64,000 nt of DNA from Atopsyche davidsoni (GCA_022113835.1 JAILWY010000023.1:4278001-4342000); one strand, 5' to 3'. Counted from the first letter of the stretch, positions 43,661 through 57,245 are shown. The notes: a model not told the origin generated them from the sequence alone. Numbers and translations are program-made.

Positions 43661-46544
43661 AATGTTAACTAGACAATATCAGCTTTACTTATGCAGAATA
43701 CCTATGCAGTGCAGCAATCGATGATTAAAAACAAAAAAATGCTAAATGCTTTCTTAAAAGTTTTGTAAGACGTTGAAGTATTGTTGTAAAATTATATTGA
43801 GTTTGCACGCAAAAGTTATCTAAGATGAAATAAATCTAAAATTAAAAAAATTACACTTTTATATTTGAAGTGCACAAAAATGAATAATTATCTCTCTTCA
43901 CTGTTAAAAATTCAGCAACAAAAAAACTGTTTATATTTTATATATTTTCATAAATATTGAAATAGTGGTTTTAATATTTTATGTAGACATTTCAACAGAT
44001 TTCTATTCCGATGGTTAATTCTGATATCGTATTTGACACTGTTTACTTATTTTTTTAACAATTTGTATCGACACTCAATACAATCCGTCGTATACCAAAT
44101 TGAAACAAACGTGAGGCCAGAAACATGAAATTTCTTTAACGTTTATAACTAGTGAGCCATTATGTCATCCGCTATGTTATTTTTATCTTTAAATTTTATG
44201 ATTATACTAAAATATGTTACTATCAGTTTATGAGCAAATGTCAAAGGTAATAAACTCGGAAAGACAATACTCTAGATTGCCTCAACTGATAACAATTAAT
44301 ATTCCATTTCTTTACGTAATTAAAGAGATAATTGGACGCTAGTTATATTTTACGAAAGTGATTTTTAATCAACACTGTTTGCTATTACCTAATTTTTCTT
44401 CTGCATATGGGAGAAGTATTTGTGGCTTATACACATTTGTTGCACATACTAAAGTATGTAGTAGATATATTTTTATTTTGTGTGATTATATTTAAAAAAT
44501 ATATTAAATTATTCAGATAATACGATTAGGATTTAAATGTGTTAAAACAGAATATTAGGTGGATCGTGATTAATTTAATGCTCTTCGTAGAAGAACATGT
44601 CTTAGTTTGCGATGTTGTTCAGTAATAAATTATTTTCTGTAATTAAAAGTTTGTTTTATAATTTGTTAATACGTAGAAATGGTGACGCAATGTAAAATAA
44701 AATAACTCACTATTATAACCAGATCTTTAATGGCCAGTTTTTAGTTCTGTACACTAAGCATATTTTTTTGGCGCAGTTTATTCAGAATGATAAATTATAA
44801 ATAAACAGTCCAAAAATCTTTAATATTGAAGCAATAATTTTGAAGATAATAAATCACTTTTACGTATTTCAAAATAAAATGCTTTTATTTGATTAATAAA
44901 TATATTCAATTATTACACTTTTCCTCTTGACAACTGATATAAAATCACGTCATTTTATAACCTCGTTTACACTTGGCTGTGTGATCTTATTCAGTGTAAA
45001 TTCTTTAATTTGAGTGAAAACTGTGAACAAATGAAAAAATACATAATTTTTTTGAACTTTAATCTGCATTAGAAAACAGTATAATTCATTTTACTGTTTT
45101 AGCACTTTTATGCGAGCATTTAGCTTTCCACATGAGAGCGCCGGGACCCACTAGGTTAAAAATCACAAAATACAAAAAAAGTGCATTATTTTTTTATGCT
45201 ATTTATCCTCAACATTCTTGTCCTATAAAAAGGATTAAGTAAATTTACCAAATTGTATTTTAATTCCACACTAATACATTCTTACGAAAATTCGATATTA
45301 TGTAAAAATGTGCAGCATCGTAAAAGTAGATTTTACACTAAACTGTTATCTTTTCCTTATTTGGATTTAAGTCCCATTGTGTTCCGGGGAGAATTAGAGC
45401 AAATGACCAGCCGAGCAGCATCTCACAGCGTAACGTCTATTTGAATAGCACAATAAATAAAGACTAATATATTCACAGTCGGTTGTGTATTTGGTAAAAC
45501 GGAGATCGTTTTCAAAAATAAAAACTGATTCAAAAGTAAGAATCCATCGCAACAGCTTTCAAGCGCGTGGGAAAATGCCGAATGGCGTAACATCGTGCTT
45601 CCGTAAACTACTTTTATGACTAATAACTTATTATTTTTATTTACCCAAGAAGAAGAAGAATGAGAAGTACATGTGATAAATTAAGATAATTTTAGAAAAT
45701 TTGCATCATTCCCACAAATAAATATATTTAAAAAATACACTTACAAATTTCCGTAAATAATAGCTTTAAGTAAAAAACTACGGGCTATTTTAAGAAAATA
45801 TATTTGATGTATACAACCAAGATAGAGTTATTTTGAACCAGTCTCCTCTTTCTGTATGAAATAATAGATGTGAAGATCTCGTTCACAATAAACACAGTGC
45901 TAAGATTTAGTTACACTGATTCCAACGAACCAATTCGGTTAATAAAATATAGCTCGTCTCATGCAAACCCATCTCTCAATTTAATTTAATCATAGAAATC
46001 TTGGTTACTCTAAACTTTTAAAAGAAAAAAAATGTTATAGTTAGTAAATTGTTTACACCATTTACATTAATTTTATAAATGGTAGTCCAAAGCCTCGTTT
46101 CATCCCTTCAGAACACCGAAAATAACACCCATCGGGGACGATGTCGATTAAAGAGTTGATTCATTCTCAATGCCCAAAATTTTCATTTAAATGTATTTAA
46201 ACCTATGTTATCATTGCTATTCAAAACAATAAATGAATTATAGAAAAAGATTCCATTGATAGTATAAACTAACCCAGCTGATCTAACCTATACTAACATT
46301 TCCAATTCTTTTAGTATAAAATAAATATATCGATTGAAATAAAATATTTATTGAATCAAAAATGTGTTGAATCAAAATTGATCTTTTACGTTAGTAAAAT
46401 AAAAGTTTTAATGATTTCGAAAATATTTATTGGAAATATATCCAAATGAATTCCCTTGTTTCTTGGTATTATATTCATTATAGTGTGTGATGTTTATCTC
46501 TGAAAAATGAATATAATTGTTGTGATTTTGTGAAATATATTGTA

Positions 46545-46585
46545 ATGAAAAGTTGTGCTTCTGCAAGTTGCATCAGATGCTCAAG
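46545..46585 (+). CDS. candidate plus-strand gene exon 1
   Basis: ATG followed by KSCASASCIRCS and donor CAAG|GTGAGC in phase 2. Chosen because it is the nearest upstream ATG whose open frame ends at a strong donor in the right phase. Weakly supported. Confidence 0.25.
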
Positions 46586-49500
46586 GTGAGCATGTAATTT
46601 TTTTTTCATTTTAAAGTATTCTTTTATACAAAAGATATTCCAAATAGTGTTTTTGTTTTATAAGAAGATAATAAAACATGCAAAAGACTTGAAATAAATT
46701 CAACATTAAAGTTATTTATGTGTCTTTATATTTAATCGTTAGTTTAAATATGTAAAAGTATATTTTTAAAAAATTATTATAGGCGTTCAGCATTTTTATG
46801 TTAAAAAACGTTCAAAGTTAGTGTATGATTTGATTCAATAGATTCTACTGATGTAAATTATCTTCAATTAGAATTTTAAATCAAGGTAAAGTCAGAATCA
46901 GAACCGTTTTGGAAACACTGTAAATCCGCAGCCCTGGTTCTAAATTCTTAAACGAACAAAGAATGTAACAATGCCCTCATCTTAATTAACTAATCTGTGA
47001 TCTATGGAATGTCTGTAATAAGGAAATCTCTTCAATAATTTAAGAACTAAATTTTAAAAATGCATTGTTTACCTGTAATTTATGTAATATTTTTAAATTT
47101 TTTGTGCTAGGAAGCTATTTAACAACAATTTTAAATTCTTCCATAGAGTTGATATTTTTTGGAGAAACCTATTTATATTTTTTCAGATAACAAATATTAT
47201 TTATAACATAATTCAGGACAAACACCGCCCATATACAGAATTAAAGCCTATTTGCTAATATAAATGAAGTTTATTTATTTACACTCTTACTTACAATAAT
47301 CACACACTATTTATTACTTCACTTATTACTGTACTATTCAGATTTACAATTTTATACGTGAGCTAATTACAATAAAAAAGTTTATGTGGTAAACACAACG
47401 AGTCTATGAAAATATCTGAAAAATACAATTTATCAACCCTCATACATATTTTAAGCACTAAAAAAACACAACGTATTTCAATATATATTAAAAAGCGATG
47501 TTTCTATATTTTGATAAATTTAATTTCAAGTTTTTTTTTTAAATATAATATTATTTAATGTATCACTTATAAACACACCCGAATGAATAAAAGCGTTCAC
47601 GACACGCGGTGCTGACCGGCGCTGGCAGAGCCGTCCACTCGAGTGACAGCGAAGGCTTCGGGGGGACTTATAAAAACCTGAAGAAAAAAACCTACACCGA
47701 CTCAAGAGACGTCTTCCGGTGAGCCGCGCTACACGAGCCGACTCCGAATTAACACAGGAACACCTGATAAACTCCAACATTCCACAAAAAAACGATATAT
47801 TTACATCCAAAAATTATTTAATTTTGGAAATAAACCAAGCTACATATATCACAAAAAAAAATATTTGGAAATACTTGTAAATTTAAAAAATAATTGAGGA
47901 AATATTCCATATTATTTTTATGCATTAATTTGTGTTCAGAATATCAATAAAAAAGGAAAGACTATAAATTTTTATCACAATAATTTTTTTTAATATTAAC
48001 AACGGACATCATACTTTGTCAATTAGGGAATGTACGTAAAGTAATGTCTAAAAACACATTTATTAAATAAATATTATTTTTTATCGATAACAATTCAATA
48101 CTGCATTGTGTGTTGTAACAAATTCATAAAGCAATGAGGAGTGTAGGTATAAAATTTTAATATTCATTGCACGTCCTAGCATGGTAAAGGCAAGCCCAGA
48201 ATCCGATTGCATACTTTTATAGGTTTCGATTATCAAGTATTTATAATTGTTTTTTACTGTATATTTATTTAATATCCGGGATCATATTTGTACACTTTAC
48301 ATCTCAGTTCTTATATTTAGTTAGAGAAAGCTTAATATACGAAAAATAAATGGCTTGCACACATTGTATGAAAACTGTGTGTAATATGCGCTAAAGAAGG
48401 CAGCATTAAGTGTAATTATAATGGAAGGCTTTCACCTTGAAATATGCTGTTTTATCTTTAAAAACTTTTTACAACGCTTTGTAATATTTTTTAAAGTTTT
48501 TGGCCATACGAGACTGTGAGAATAACCAAAATAAACGTTATATAACATTTTCTAGATTGTGCCTTAACTTGAAATCATTATTACCTTTTTTAAGAAAATT
48601 TTAATTTTGTAATAACGATTAGTTGATATTAATCAAAATAATTGTAATAATAATATATAAATCAAGCATATTACAATCGTATACAACTGACCGCAGCAGT
48701 GCCTCTGAGTGTGCGTGTTTAAAAAAGGCTTCAATCTTAAAGCACTGTAATAGAAGCAAAAGGCCGTTAATCTTCATATACACTCGTTGTTTTGCTGCAA
48801 GAGTTATTTCTTAAGCAGAATTTAACATTTACATACATTCAAAGGGATAATTTTTTTAAAATATTTTTATTTTACTTGAATTAGTCATGTGCATTAAATT
48901 GGCTGCTATTGATAAATTTAATAATATGTATTGTATTATATTTGAAACGAGTATTGTTGCATGGTATGTTAATTTGTTGGTATTAAGATCAGTATCCCTG
49001 GGGTCACCTGGGTGTGACTTAAGACATTATGCGTCTCGCTGGCAACAGAAAAAACCATCAGGTGGAATGATTGGGCCGGGCTTTGACCGCCGCAGCTCGG
49101 GGAAGCACCAGTCAAGTCCACTTGAGGAAACCCTTTTCTGTATCATTTAAAATATTTATCGATAAAAAAAAAACACGTAATCTATAAACCAGAATCTGCA
49201 CTTTCACGTACATCAAAATATCAATGCAAGCATATCTCATAAATATTTTATGTAAAATGAATTGAGGTGAATAAGATTTTTTATTTAATGCGAGTTAAAA
49301 TAACAAAGTGTTAATGCATATATATGCCTGACTACGTGTGTGTAAAAGGATGAAATTAAAATTACAATTTTATTCATTAAATATTAAAAATATCGTTTTT
49401 ATATTCCGAAATTAGTTTGCGACTAAAAATAGTCCTGGAAGTTATTTTAGTCATGAACTTATAATTTATTTTTTTTTGAAGAATATTGTTATATTTTTGA

Positions 49501-52500
49501 AACGTGTTTTAGCCGTTTCTTGCAGGTTTTCCCTGGGTTACTACAGTTTCGAGGAGGATGCGTCACCCATTGTGCCCGAGAGCTCGCGAACGGCTGCCTC
49601 GTTACAGCCGGAGACATCCAACTATCAAATTAACAGCGACCTGTTCCAGGCAGGTGCCCGCAGGTGAGCTGTGACGTCACAGGAGACTTCGTACAGCCTC
49701 TACTAAAAATCCTGCCAGTAAAAAAATTAACGCTCACTTAGATTAGTATACTGTAGACGTTTAAATATTTTTGAATGGTTTTGATTAACATTGAAAAATA
49801 ATTTGCATTTTAAAACCAATAGCTTTACGTGTTAATTATAGCTTCGTTAGTAGCTGTGAAATTGATTAAATATTTTAGTTTCTCATTTTATGAATGCGAT
49901 TGATTTATTTTAATCAATTCTGCGTACAATTATAGATATTAAATTTATGCACTGAAGTGGTCAAAAGATTCAATATCATTATTCTTATTTATTTTGACAA
50001 TACCCATAACTTAATAAGTTTAAAATACAAATGTATCACTTTCATTCTTTCTTTTTTACATGTTATTATTTTTGCTTTTAAATTTAATTAAATTTAATTT
50101 TTTTAATATTTATTGTATTAACCTAATTTCATCTACGTATATTATTTTACTTTGAAAATAAAATAGCTTAATAAACGATATATTTTAATACACGTGAAAT
50201 GACGTAAAAAATGTGAATGTATTAAATATTGCTTTGTGGTTTAAACCAGTCATCCTTAAATCCTGGGTTTCAATGCACCTTCCCTCGAGATATAATCATG
50301 TCTAAATTGATCTAAAACCTGTTTCGTTTCGACTTTATTGCCTTTATTGTTATTGCAGTTTTTCGATGCAGATTATAATTTAAAAATAATACTTATAAAA
50401 TAGCACCATCGTGAGTCACTGTTAACCGTTTTCTGTCTTAACAACCCTTTTCTACACCAGATATAACCTTCCTAAATTATCTTTTTGTCGTTATTTGGAT
50501 ATTCGAAAAACTCAAGAGTATATAATACTTCGAATTAGTAAAAAACGACTCGACCTAACAAAACATAAAGGCAATTAAATAAATTACGAAATCTGCAGTG
50601 GAAGTCAAATAGAGACTATCTCGATTAGGTGGAACAACTGGATTAAGAATATGATAGCAGTTGACCTCTTCTCATCCGTAAAGGCAGCAAAAAAATCATT
50701 GACATGTATAACATTTAAGAAGACATCGTTATTAATTCGGATAATCAAGAATATGGATCCAACAGAAAAAAACAGAAGACTATGAGCACATTGGCAATCG
50801 ATATTTTGTAAACCAGCAAGTCCGTCAATATTATTTGAAAAACAATTATTTATTATTTATACTTTTATATCCATGTACTTTTCAAATACATTTCAGGCTT
50901 TTTTTTAAGGCTAAGGACCTTGCATTTGTGAAGAAGGTAGGATTGAGTAAAAATTGGATGGATGCTTCTAACTAGGATGAGTTTAATCAAACAGGAATTT
51001 GCAAGGGAACCATTGAAACCTTGTCAAAGGAGTCGGACCTCACCCTTGTCGATCTAGTTATTCGAGGATCTTGAGATCCTTTTGATGCTCATCGTCATTC
51101 GGCATTTCTTAATTTTTTTGTTCATTTCAGAGTTAGATTAAAGACAAAGACAAACTGAATGAAGAGTCTACAACCGCATTATTTTAAAATGGTAGAAGGT
51201 TGCTAAAACTTTTTTCTCTCCTTGGATTATAACCTAGGCCCCATAACCGGCAAACAAGTACGATTGCAGCTTTACGCTACGGCGGTTTTTTTCGTTCACT
51301 TCTATAAATAATAACACTTTTTGTATTATAATAAAGACAAGCTATTATGACGAGATCTCACGGCTGGGTTGGCTACACCCTCCCTCGAAAGATCTGCGAT
51401 AGCAAGACAAAGATGACCCCACTTGAGAGGAGGAAGGCGTCTCTGTTAACACGGCCATAGAAATACCTTAGTTTGTTCCGGCGCTTGTAGAGTGCTTGCA
51501 GTGGACATGTACAAGAACCCCTGTAAAGCGGTCACCAGCCTTACCAACTAATAAACAATATCAAAATATGTATCCTTAAGAGAATTGAAATCTTTTCAGT
51601 AGCAATTTAAACGTATTAGAAAAATTTATACCACTTCATCTTTTATTAGTATTTTTAAAATTATTTTCAGCTCAGATCACAGTTGGTATATTTGTTTTTA
51701 GTGCACTTTTTCTTGACAGGATATCTCAATCAAATAAATATGAACTGATTTCTTAAATCACAATGTCATCGACAAGCTATTGAATAAGATTGTTTTTCCA
51801 TCAACAGTCAAAAGTTTTGGGGGATTTTTGTGACTAGATAAAGTTTTCAAAACTGCTTGGAAAAATATACAAAAATGTTTTCTTCAAAATAAATGCAATT
51901 TCTTGTTGTATTTTTTAAGCGATTTGTGACAAGAAATTCTGTATTGTTCGTTGGTTTTTATATTTAAAAAAGTCTATATTGTTCATCAGGTATATTTTGC
52001 ATGGAGACCATAGAATTGCTAGTTTAGATTAAAAGTAATTTTTGATCACTTATAAAACTACCATTCGTAGAATAATTGTTCCCTGATAAAAAATAAACAG
52101 TATTTTATTATGTAAATTGAGGAAGTGGTTGTTTTAGAAACACAAATATAATTGTTTTATTAACATCTGCTAATTCAGAGTTGAGCGATGCGTAAAATCG
52201 TATTGTGAACATGTTACCATTTAAACTAGAACAAAGAGTGTTGGAACATTACTAATCACATCTTTAATTTGCATTTTATCTACAGGTGCGATCGCCTCTG
52301 TCTCACGGACAAGAGGTGAGTGTACCTGAAACAGCCAAAGAACTTCATTTGTGTCTAATGCATTTTAAAATAATGAGAAATAAACCTCTGACAAACCGTA
52401 CAATTCTGAAGCGGAGACTTCGCCAAAGAGATCAAAAGTAGAGAACGGTTAAATAATGAATTGGATACTATATTTGAGGTATTTAAATTTCACGTGAAAC

Positions 52501-52958
52501 GACGAAATAACATTCTTGAATTTTTATATGCAACTCAGGTGAGGTTCAAACATATACTTTAAACGGCTATCGCGACTCTCTGCTCTTGCCAATTGAGCTT
52601 GCATGCTACTGCAACCAAGTGAGAATTTAAAGTACGGTTGCTAAAAATTATCCACTTCAAGGCTGTATTATTTAAAAAAACTCCATAAACTCAAATATTA
52701 TTTGATTTGATTTAAAATTCGCAGCGTGCCAATGGTATTTAATTTTTTTTAAATTTATCAAATTTAATACGCTGAAAAAAAACTAGTCTTAATAATTGAG
52801 GTGTTAGACAATCCTGTTACTTTTTTCTAAAAATAACATTGTTAAAAGCGCAGTTAAGTATGCGCTTTGAAAAAACCAAACATTTTTGCAGGTGTAGTAA
52901 AAAAGAGACAGTCATTTATCACTTCGCAGTTAAGGCGAAAGATGATTTGTCAAGTTGA
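46545..52958 (+). CDS. candidate plus-strand gene, four small exons, about 91-residue Cys-containing protein
   Basis: Four exon-like segments (46545-46585, 49526-49663, 52286-52315, 52892-52958) join in phase 2 at all three junctions. The donors are AG|GTGAGC, AG|GTGAGC and AG|GTGAGT; the acceptors are TTGCAG, CTACAG and TTGCAG. The product would be 91 residues: MKSCASASCIRCSR, an acidic Ser/Glu/Pro segment, CDRLCLTDKR, and a basic end to a TGA stop. It has six Cys and several dibasic sites (RR, KR, KK). I recognise no family, and exon 1 is the weakest part. It could be a lineage-specific small gene, part of a longer gene with other exons, a non-coding RNA, or chance. There is no clear signal peptide. 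Confidence 0.35.
47612..47672 (-). promoter_or_regulatory. orphan core promoter with TATA, initiator and DPE-like elements
   Basis: In a GC-rich island (47580-47760) the minus strand has TATAAG starting at 47672, GTCACTC with its A at 47644 (28 bases downstream) and GGTCA at +28 to +32, where a DPE belongs. On the plus strand the same island has TATAAAAA (47669-47676) and a GTGAGC donor-like site at 47719, so it may fire in both directions. No first exon I can join to a known gene follows, so it may serve a distal 5' exon of the PAN gene or a non-coding RNA. Confidence 0.45.
49526..49663 (+). CDS. candidate plus-strand gene exon 2
   Basis: A 138-base GC-rich open segment between CTTGCAG and GCAG|GTGAGC in AT-rich surroundings. 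It encodes FSLGYYSFEEDASPIVPESS, then a Ser/Thr/Gln-rich part and DLFQAGAR. The most exon-like piece of the plus-strand chain. Confidence 0.45.
52286..52315 (+). CDS. candidate 30-base microexon of the plus-strand gene
   Basis: Bounded by TTTTATCTACAG and GAG|GTGAGT, both strong sites only 30 bases apart. In phase it encodes CDRLCLTDK between Arg codons split at each junction. The length is a multiple of three, so it could be included or skipped. Confidence 0.4.
52892..52958 (+). CDS. candidate terminal exon of the plus-strand gene
   Basis: Follows the acceptor CATTTTTGCAG and encodes CSKKETVIYHFAVKAKDDL then SS and TGA. The only support is the acceptor and matching phase. Confidence 0.3.
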
Positions 52959-53508
52959 CGATGAAGACATTGCAAACGAGGTGAATGGATCCAACAGGTT
53001 CTGTAGCAAATAAAACATTCGCCATTGTAACTGGAACATCAATAACTGTTCAAAATACAAGTGTATTTTGATAGCCGAGACAGGGTGTCTACAAAATACA
53101 TTTAAAAAAAAAAATTGCAAATGTGATATGAATCAAATTCAGATATTTACATATGGCCATTAAGATAAATCAAAAACGAATTTTCCAACGAGTTGTGCTT
53201 CACCCCCGTAGCAACTTCGTTTGCAATGCATGTGACCTTGGCGTTTTTTTAATGCAATATAATGGGTCTTATGTACTATTAAAATATATTTATTATTCAC
53301 TCCAAACAATAATATAATACTTGAGCTGTTCATGATTATTTTGATTAAAAAAATAACAGTTTATTTGTTGGTGTTCACTGGTCTTAACATAAATTTAGTT
53401 GTTCCGAGCCTAAATAATACCAAACAATTCTTAAAAAAAGTGGTCTATCTAAAACCCTGGTCTAACTATTCAATATTGTAAATGATATGAGTAGCTGTTG
53501 AAAATAAT

Positions 53509-53547
53509 AAAGCTGCCTACACACGTCACACCACAACCGACAACACA
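53509..53547 (+). repeat. single end of the GCCTACACAC/ACCGACAAC hairpin family
   Basis: Reads AAAGCTGCCTACACACGTCA then CACCACAACCGACAACAC, the best match to the family arm consensus seen in the 54.5 kb element. Confidence 0.5.
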
Positions 53548-54009
53548 ATGGTAACATGACAATAGCGTTCTCTTTTGCGTTGTTTACTTAGAAAATTATA
53601 AAATCACGCCTTTGACTCATTAAACCTAGTTTAATATTTAATAATGTACTTCGTGGTTTTAATTTGTTTATTATTTATAAATAATAGAAAGATGAAAAAA
53701 CAGTCAGTAAATGAACAAAAAGAGACGTGTAGCTGCTTATTGAAAGACAGCAGCTTATTGGACATCACACATCAAAATGACTTGTAACTTTTTATGTAAA
53801 TTCTAAGAGTGGAAGACCTACAAACTCAGATAATTTATAATTTAAAAAGTGCTATAATAACACTACTTAGAAGAAAAAGGAATCTGCAAAGTAAGCAAGC
53901 AGTCGAAGGCAGGTTTTGCCTTGTAAACAAAGAAAATCACACACAACCTTAAACAGAGAAACTTCCACTTGGACCTGTAAATAGTTTTTGATATTGTTAA
54001 TTATCGCAT

Positions 54010-54148
54010 ACCAATTTAGAAATTCAATAATTTTGACAGAGAGTACTTGGCAGAATTCCATTTTAATATTTTAAACACGTTGGCGAAACCGGTCACCAAT
54101 AAAAATCTATGTGTGGAAAAATCACTCAAGTATTTTACTTATTATTTA
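54010..54148 (+). repeat. third copy of the GGCGAAACCGGTC-associated repeat, with internally inverted order
   Basis: Holds GAGTACTTGGCAGAATTCCA followed by CACGTTGGCGAAACCGGTCA and GTGGAAAAATCACTCAAGT. Relative to the 9.8 kb copy the two halves are inverted with respect to one another, as when an element inserts next to an inverted terminal copy. Only the right half of the stem remains. Confidence 0.55.
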
Positions 54149-54488
54149 GCATACTAATTTCTCATCGCCCGACAGGAATGCCGACATTTTGTAACCATCG
54201 CACGGTCAAGCGAGAAGTCACGGAAGAGATTTGATGACACTCGAAAAAACTCTCTAGCAGCACACTTGAACCTGTTCTCGCGGAGTGTAAAAACTCACTT
54301 TATTGGCGTAACGGGATCGAATATTGTAAAACCATAATCTACCGGACAAAAACTCATGTTGGCGAGCCCGGCAATCGTGCCACGTGAATTGTTAATTTAA
54401 CTCAAGCAATTCGACTTTGATATAGTGCCGACACTTTTGCGCATGATAGAGCGACAGCTCGCAATTCACATTTGACAGGGAGTAGAAA

Positions 54489-54575
54489 TAAAGCTACCCC
54501 CACGCACTTCAACACAACCGACAACTGGCCAGTGGCGTTTTACAGTTCAGTTGTCGGTTGTGTGTAGGCAGCTTA
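54489..54575. mobile_element. compact 87-base hairpin MITE
   Basis: Left arm AAAGCTACCCCCACGCACTT then CAACACAACCGACAACTG; right arm, inverted, TAAGCTGCCTACACACAACC then GACAACTG. The arms meet across about 15 bases of loop, so the whole element folds into one stem. Confidence 0.65.
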
Positions 54576-57170
54576 AATGAAGTTATTTGTAATACTTAAA
54601 AAAAATAAAATATATATAAATATAAATCATATATGTGCTTGTAGATTACTTTCTAAAAATATATATATATATACAATTCTTACTGTACTGCTGAGTGATG
54701 TCCTTTTAAAATAAAATATGTGTTTAATATTCAATAACACACTTATTTTACTTTTCTACAAAACTTGTTTTTTTTCCTTTACATTAAGATTACAAATATT
54801 GTGATTATATTTCTAAGTGGTAAGCAATTTCATTTATTTACCGTTGGTAATTCATAAATATAATTACAATACATGGTAACAGAGCTAAATTTACACATTT
54901 GATGTACTGAACTGTAGTATTATTGTGAATAGTGTATTTCCATAGTACTAAATAATATGTAACTTTACTACATCTATTTATCTCATGACACGAGAGGGCT
55001 TCGACTCCTAGGAAGTTCAAAATCTTAAAGTATCCCAGCAAATTACACAAATACTTGTATCGCCTTAAATCTCAATTTGAAACTTGGGAGAGTATCTTTT
55101 TGGTAACAAGATAAGTATGAATTTTTTTTGTCAATAACGGTTTATTTATTAATATGTAGAGGAAGCAATTTGCTATGTAAAAGTAGTCAGCAGTAATTCC
55201 ATGCAATCTTCTCGGGTAATACTAGAATTAAATAAAGAGTCAGTTTATAAATAATTCTAATATTTTTATTTTTCATTATTTCTTCATTAATAAACATAGA
55301 AATTATAACAACAACCTAACGTGAATATATATAAATGTATTTTATATATTAATACAATATTTATTCATTTGTTTTTCCACTATCGCCGCTCATTTGTTTT
55401 CTGATTATGCAAAAATTGTGTCGAAGACGCTCTTGTCTCTGTCTCTCAATAATCTTTGTACTTGAGTATAAACATTGTATGGTTATAAAAAAAAAACCTT
55501 ATCGACGTATATATTTTATTGTATTTTCATAAATATGTGTATGTACTTGCGTGTCTTCATCTACAAGAGTTCGCCGTAAACCAAAAATTCTTTTGCCTAA
55601 GTGTTAGATACAAAATTTACATAAAAACACTTATGTACAAATACTTCCTGCCTCAAAATTTTTATTAAGCGCTTTCAAATAGTAAATCTCCGAGAATTTA
55701 ACATAAAAACACCAAAAATTGTAACTTTAATTATTGGGATTCAAAAATAAATCTAAAAAAAAAAAGTTGGTAATAATAAACAAATAAAAAAAAAAAACTA
55801 TATTCAAGTACAAGTTTATTGAAAAATCATTTAAAAAAACGCTTTTACATTGAGATGGATGAGGCGCATCTTCCGAGCGCTCTCCTCTATTCATAAATTG
55901 TGCATTAGATGCACTTTTGTATAGTGAAATAAACATTTACAGTGTCCTTTGTCTCACAAACCTCGCTTAAAATAAAATAAAAATCGATTTCATCAATAAA
56001 AATAACAATAAAATTAATCGTAAATGGTTACAATAGCAGAAAGAAGTCGAGTATACCTAGTAATATCCCGTACAAATAAATATTATTAATCGGGGGGGTG
56101 CGCCACAAGTTTGTATAAACAGCTTGATTACAAGCGCAACACAATATCATAGAAAATATATGTGCTTATTTTTAGGTCTATACAAAATCTTACCATGAAA
56201 ACTATATATATTAACTTACCAATTTTATTTTTTATGATTTTTGTTACTGTTATGTTTTATTGCTTTTAAATTGCTAATAAATTTTCCACACTAAAATAGT
56301 CACTGTCAAAATTTATAAAAATTGTAATTATAATGTTATTCATTTTAAATGTTGGTAATATTGAAACGTTAGGGTGTTGCTAGCTTAAGGCGTGTCTGAT
56401 TACAGCAAGTAGTAAATAAAGTCGAATATTATCGATTATATCTTAAAAGAGTCGTAAAATATTTTTTATAAATTGTGTCCTTATTGTCAAGAAGTTTATA
56501 CAAATTGTGAACAGCAGCCGTCCCAAAGTTAAACCTAACTTATAACAATCATTAATCCAGTTATCTGTTAACTTTACCATACAATATTATATGTAATTAT
56601 ATAAAAAACCTATGGGAAACTAAACCTTACTGAGTAACTCTAACGGGCTTCCATGTGGAACAAAATATTATCATATAAAAAATACTTCTATGAAATATTT
56701 CTTTTACATTTATATCTAAAAATAACATTTTGTTTCACATAAAAATGCTTTAACTAGGGCTGTATCAGAAGAGGAGAGGTTATCTCAATTCGACTTAGTA
56801 TTTTTTTTCAAACACAAGAAAATCAAAAATAATATTACGAGAAAAGTAGTAAATTAAGGCGTAATAAAAAAATATTGTAATCCACAATACTACTGATTTA
56901 TTTTAAAACGTAGATAAATATGTTTTTTGAATTGTATAAAATCACCTCTTCTCTTCTCAGACTGCCCTTTTATTAAGTAAATTAACATTATATTTCTCAG
57001 ATATATAAACCCAGAGCTATAAATTTAGACTCGCGCTTAAAAAATCCTATAAAATGAAATTTTGTACGCTGAGTACTACTTAGTCATATCACATTTATTT
57101 TTGTTTGTTTCACATTGAAAATATGAATTACGTGATCTTTAATTATAAATTTACAAAAAATGTAATACAG

Positions 57171-57245
57171 TTGGGAGAATCGAACTCCCTTTAAGACACT
57201 CTCGATCTATCATAAACCATTTTAAAACTTTATCGGTCAATTGAT
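57171..57245 (-). repeat. tRNA T-arm-like sequence, SINE or tRNA pseudogene candidate
   Basis: The minus strand holds a perfect 5-base stem with 7-base loop, GGGAGTTCGATTCTCCC, a canonical T arm. Upstream bases (TGGTTTATGATAGATCGAG) resemble a decayed A-box region, but no acceptor stem pairs. Confidence 0.35.

Larger units (their letters stand above)
42530..47600. other. intergenic region upstream of the PAN gene
   Basis: AT-rich. Apart from the tandem duplication, the hairpin end at 43.63 kb and the first exon of the plus-strand candidate gene at 46545, I see no gene. A GC-richer patch at 45360-45450 is open in plus sense (SPIVFRGELEQMTSRAASHS) and runs into AATAAATAAAG, but no splice or start site supports it. 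Confidence 0.5.
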
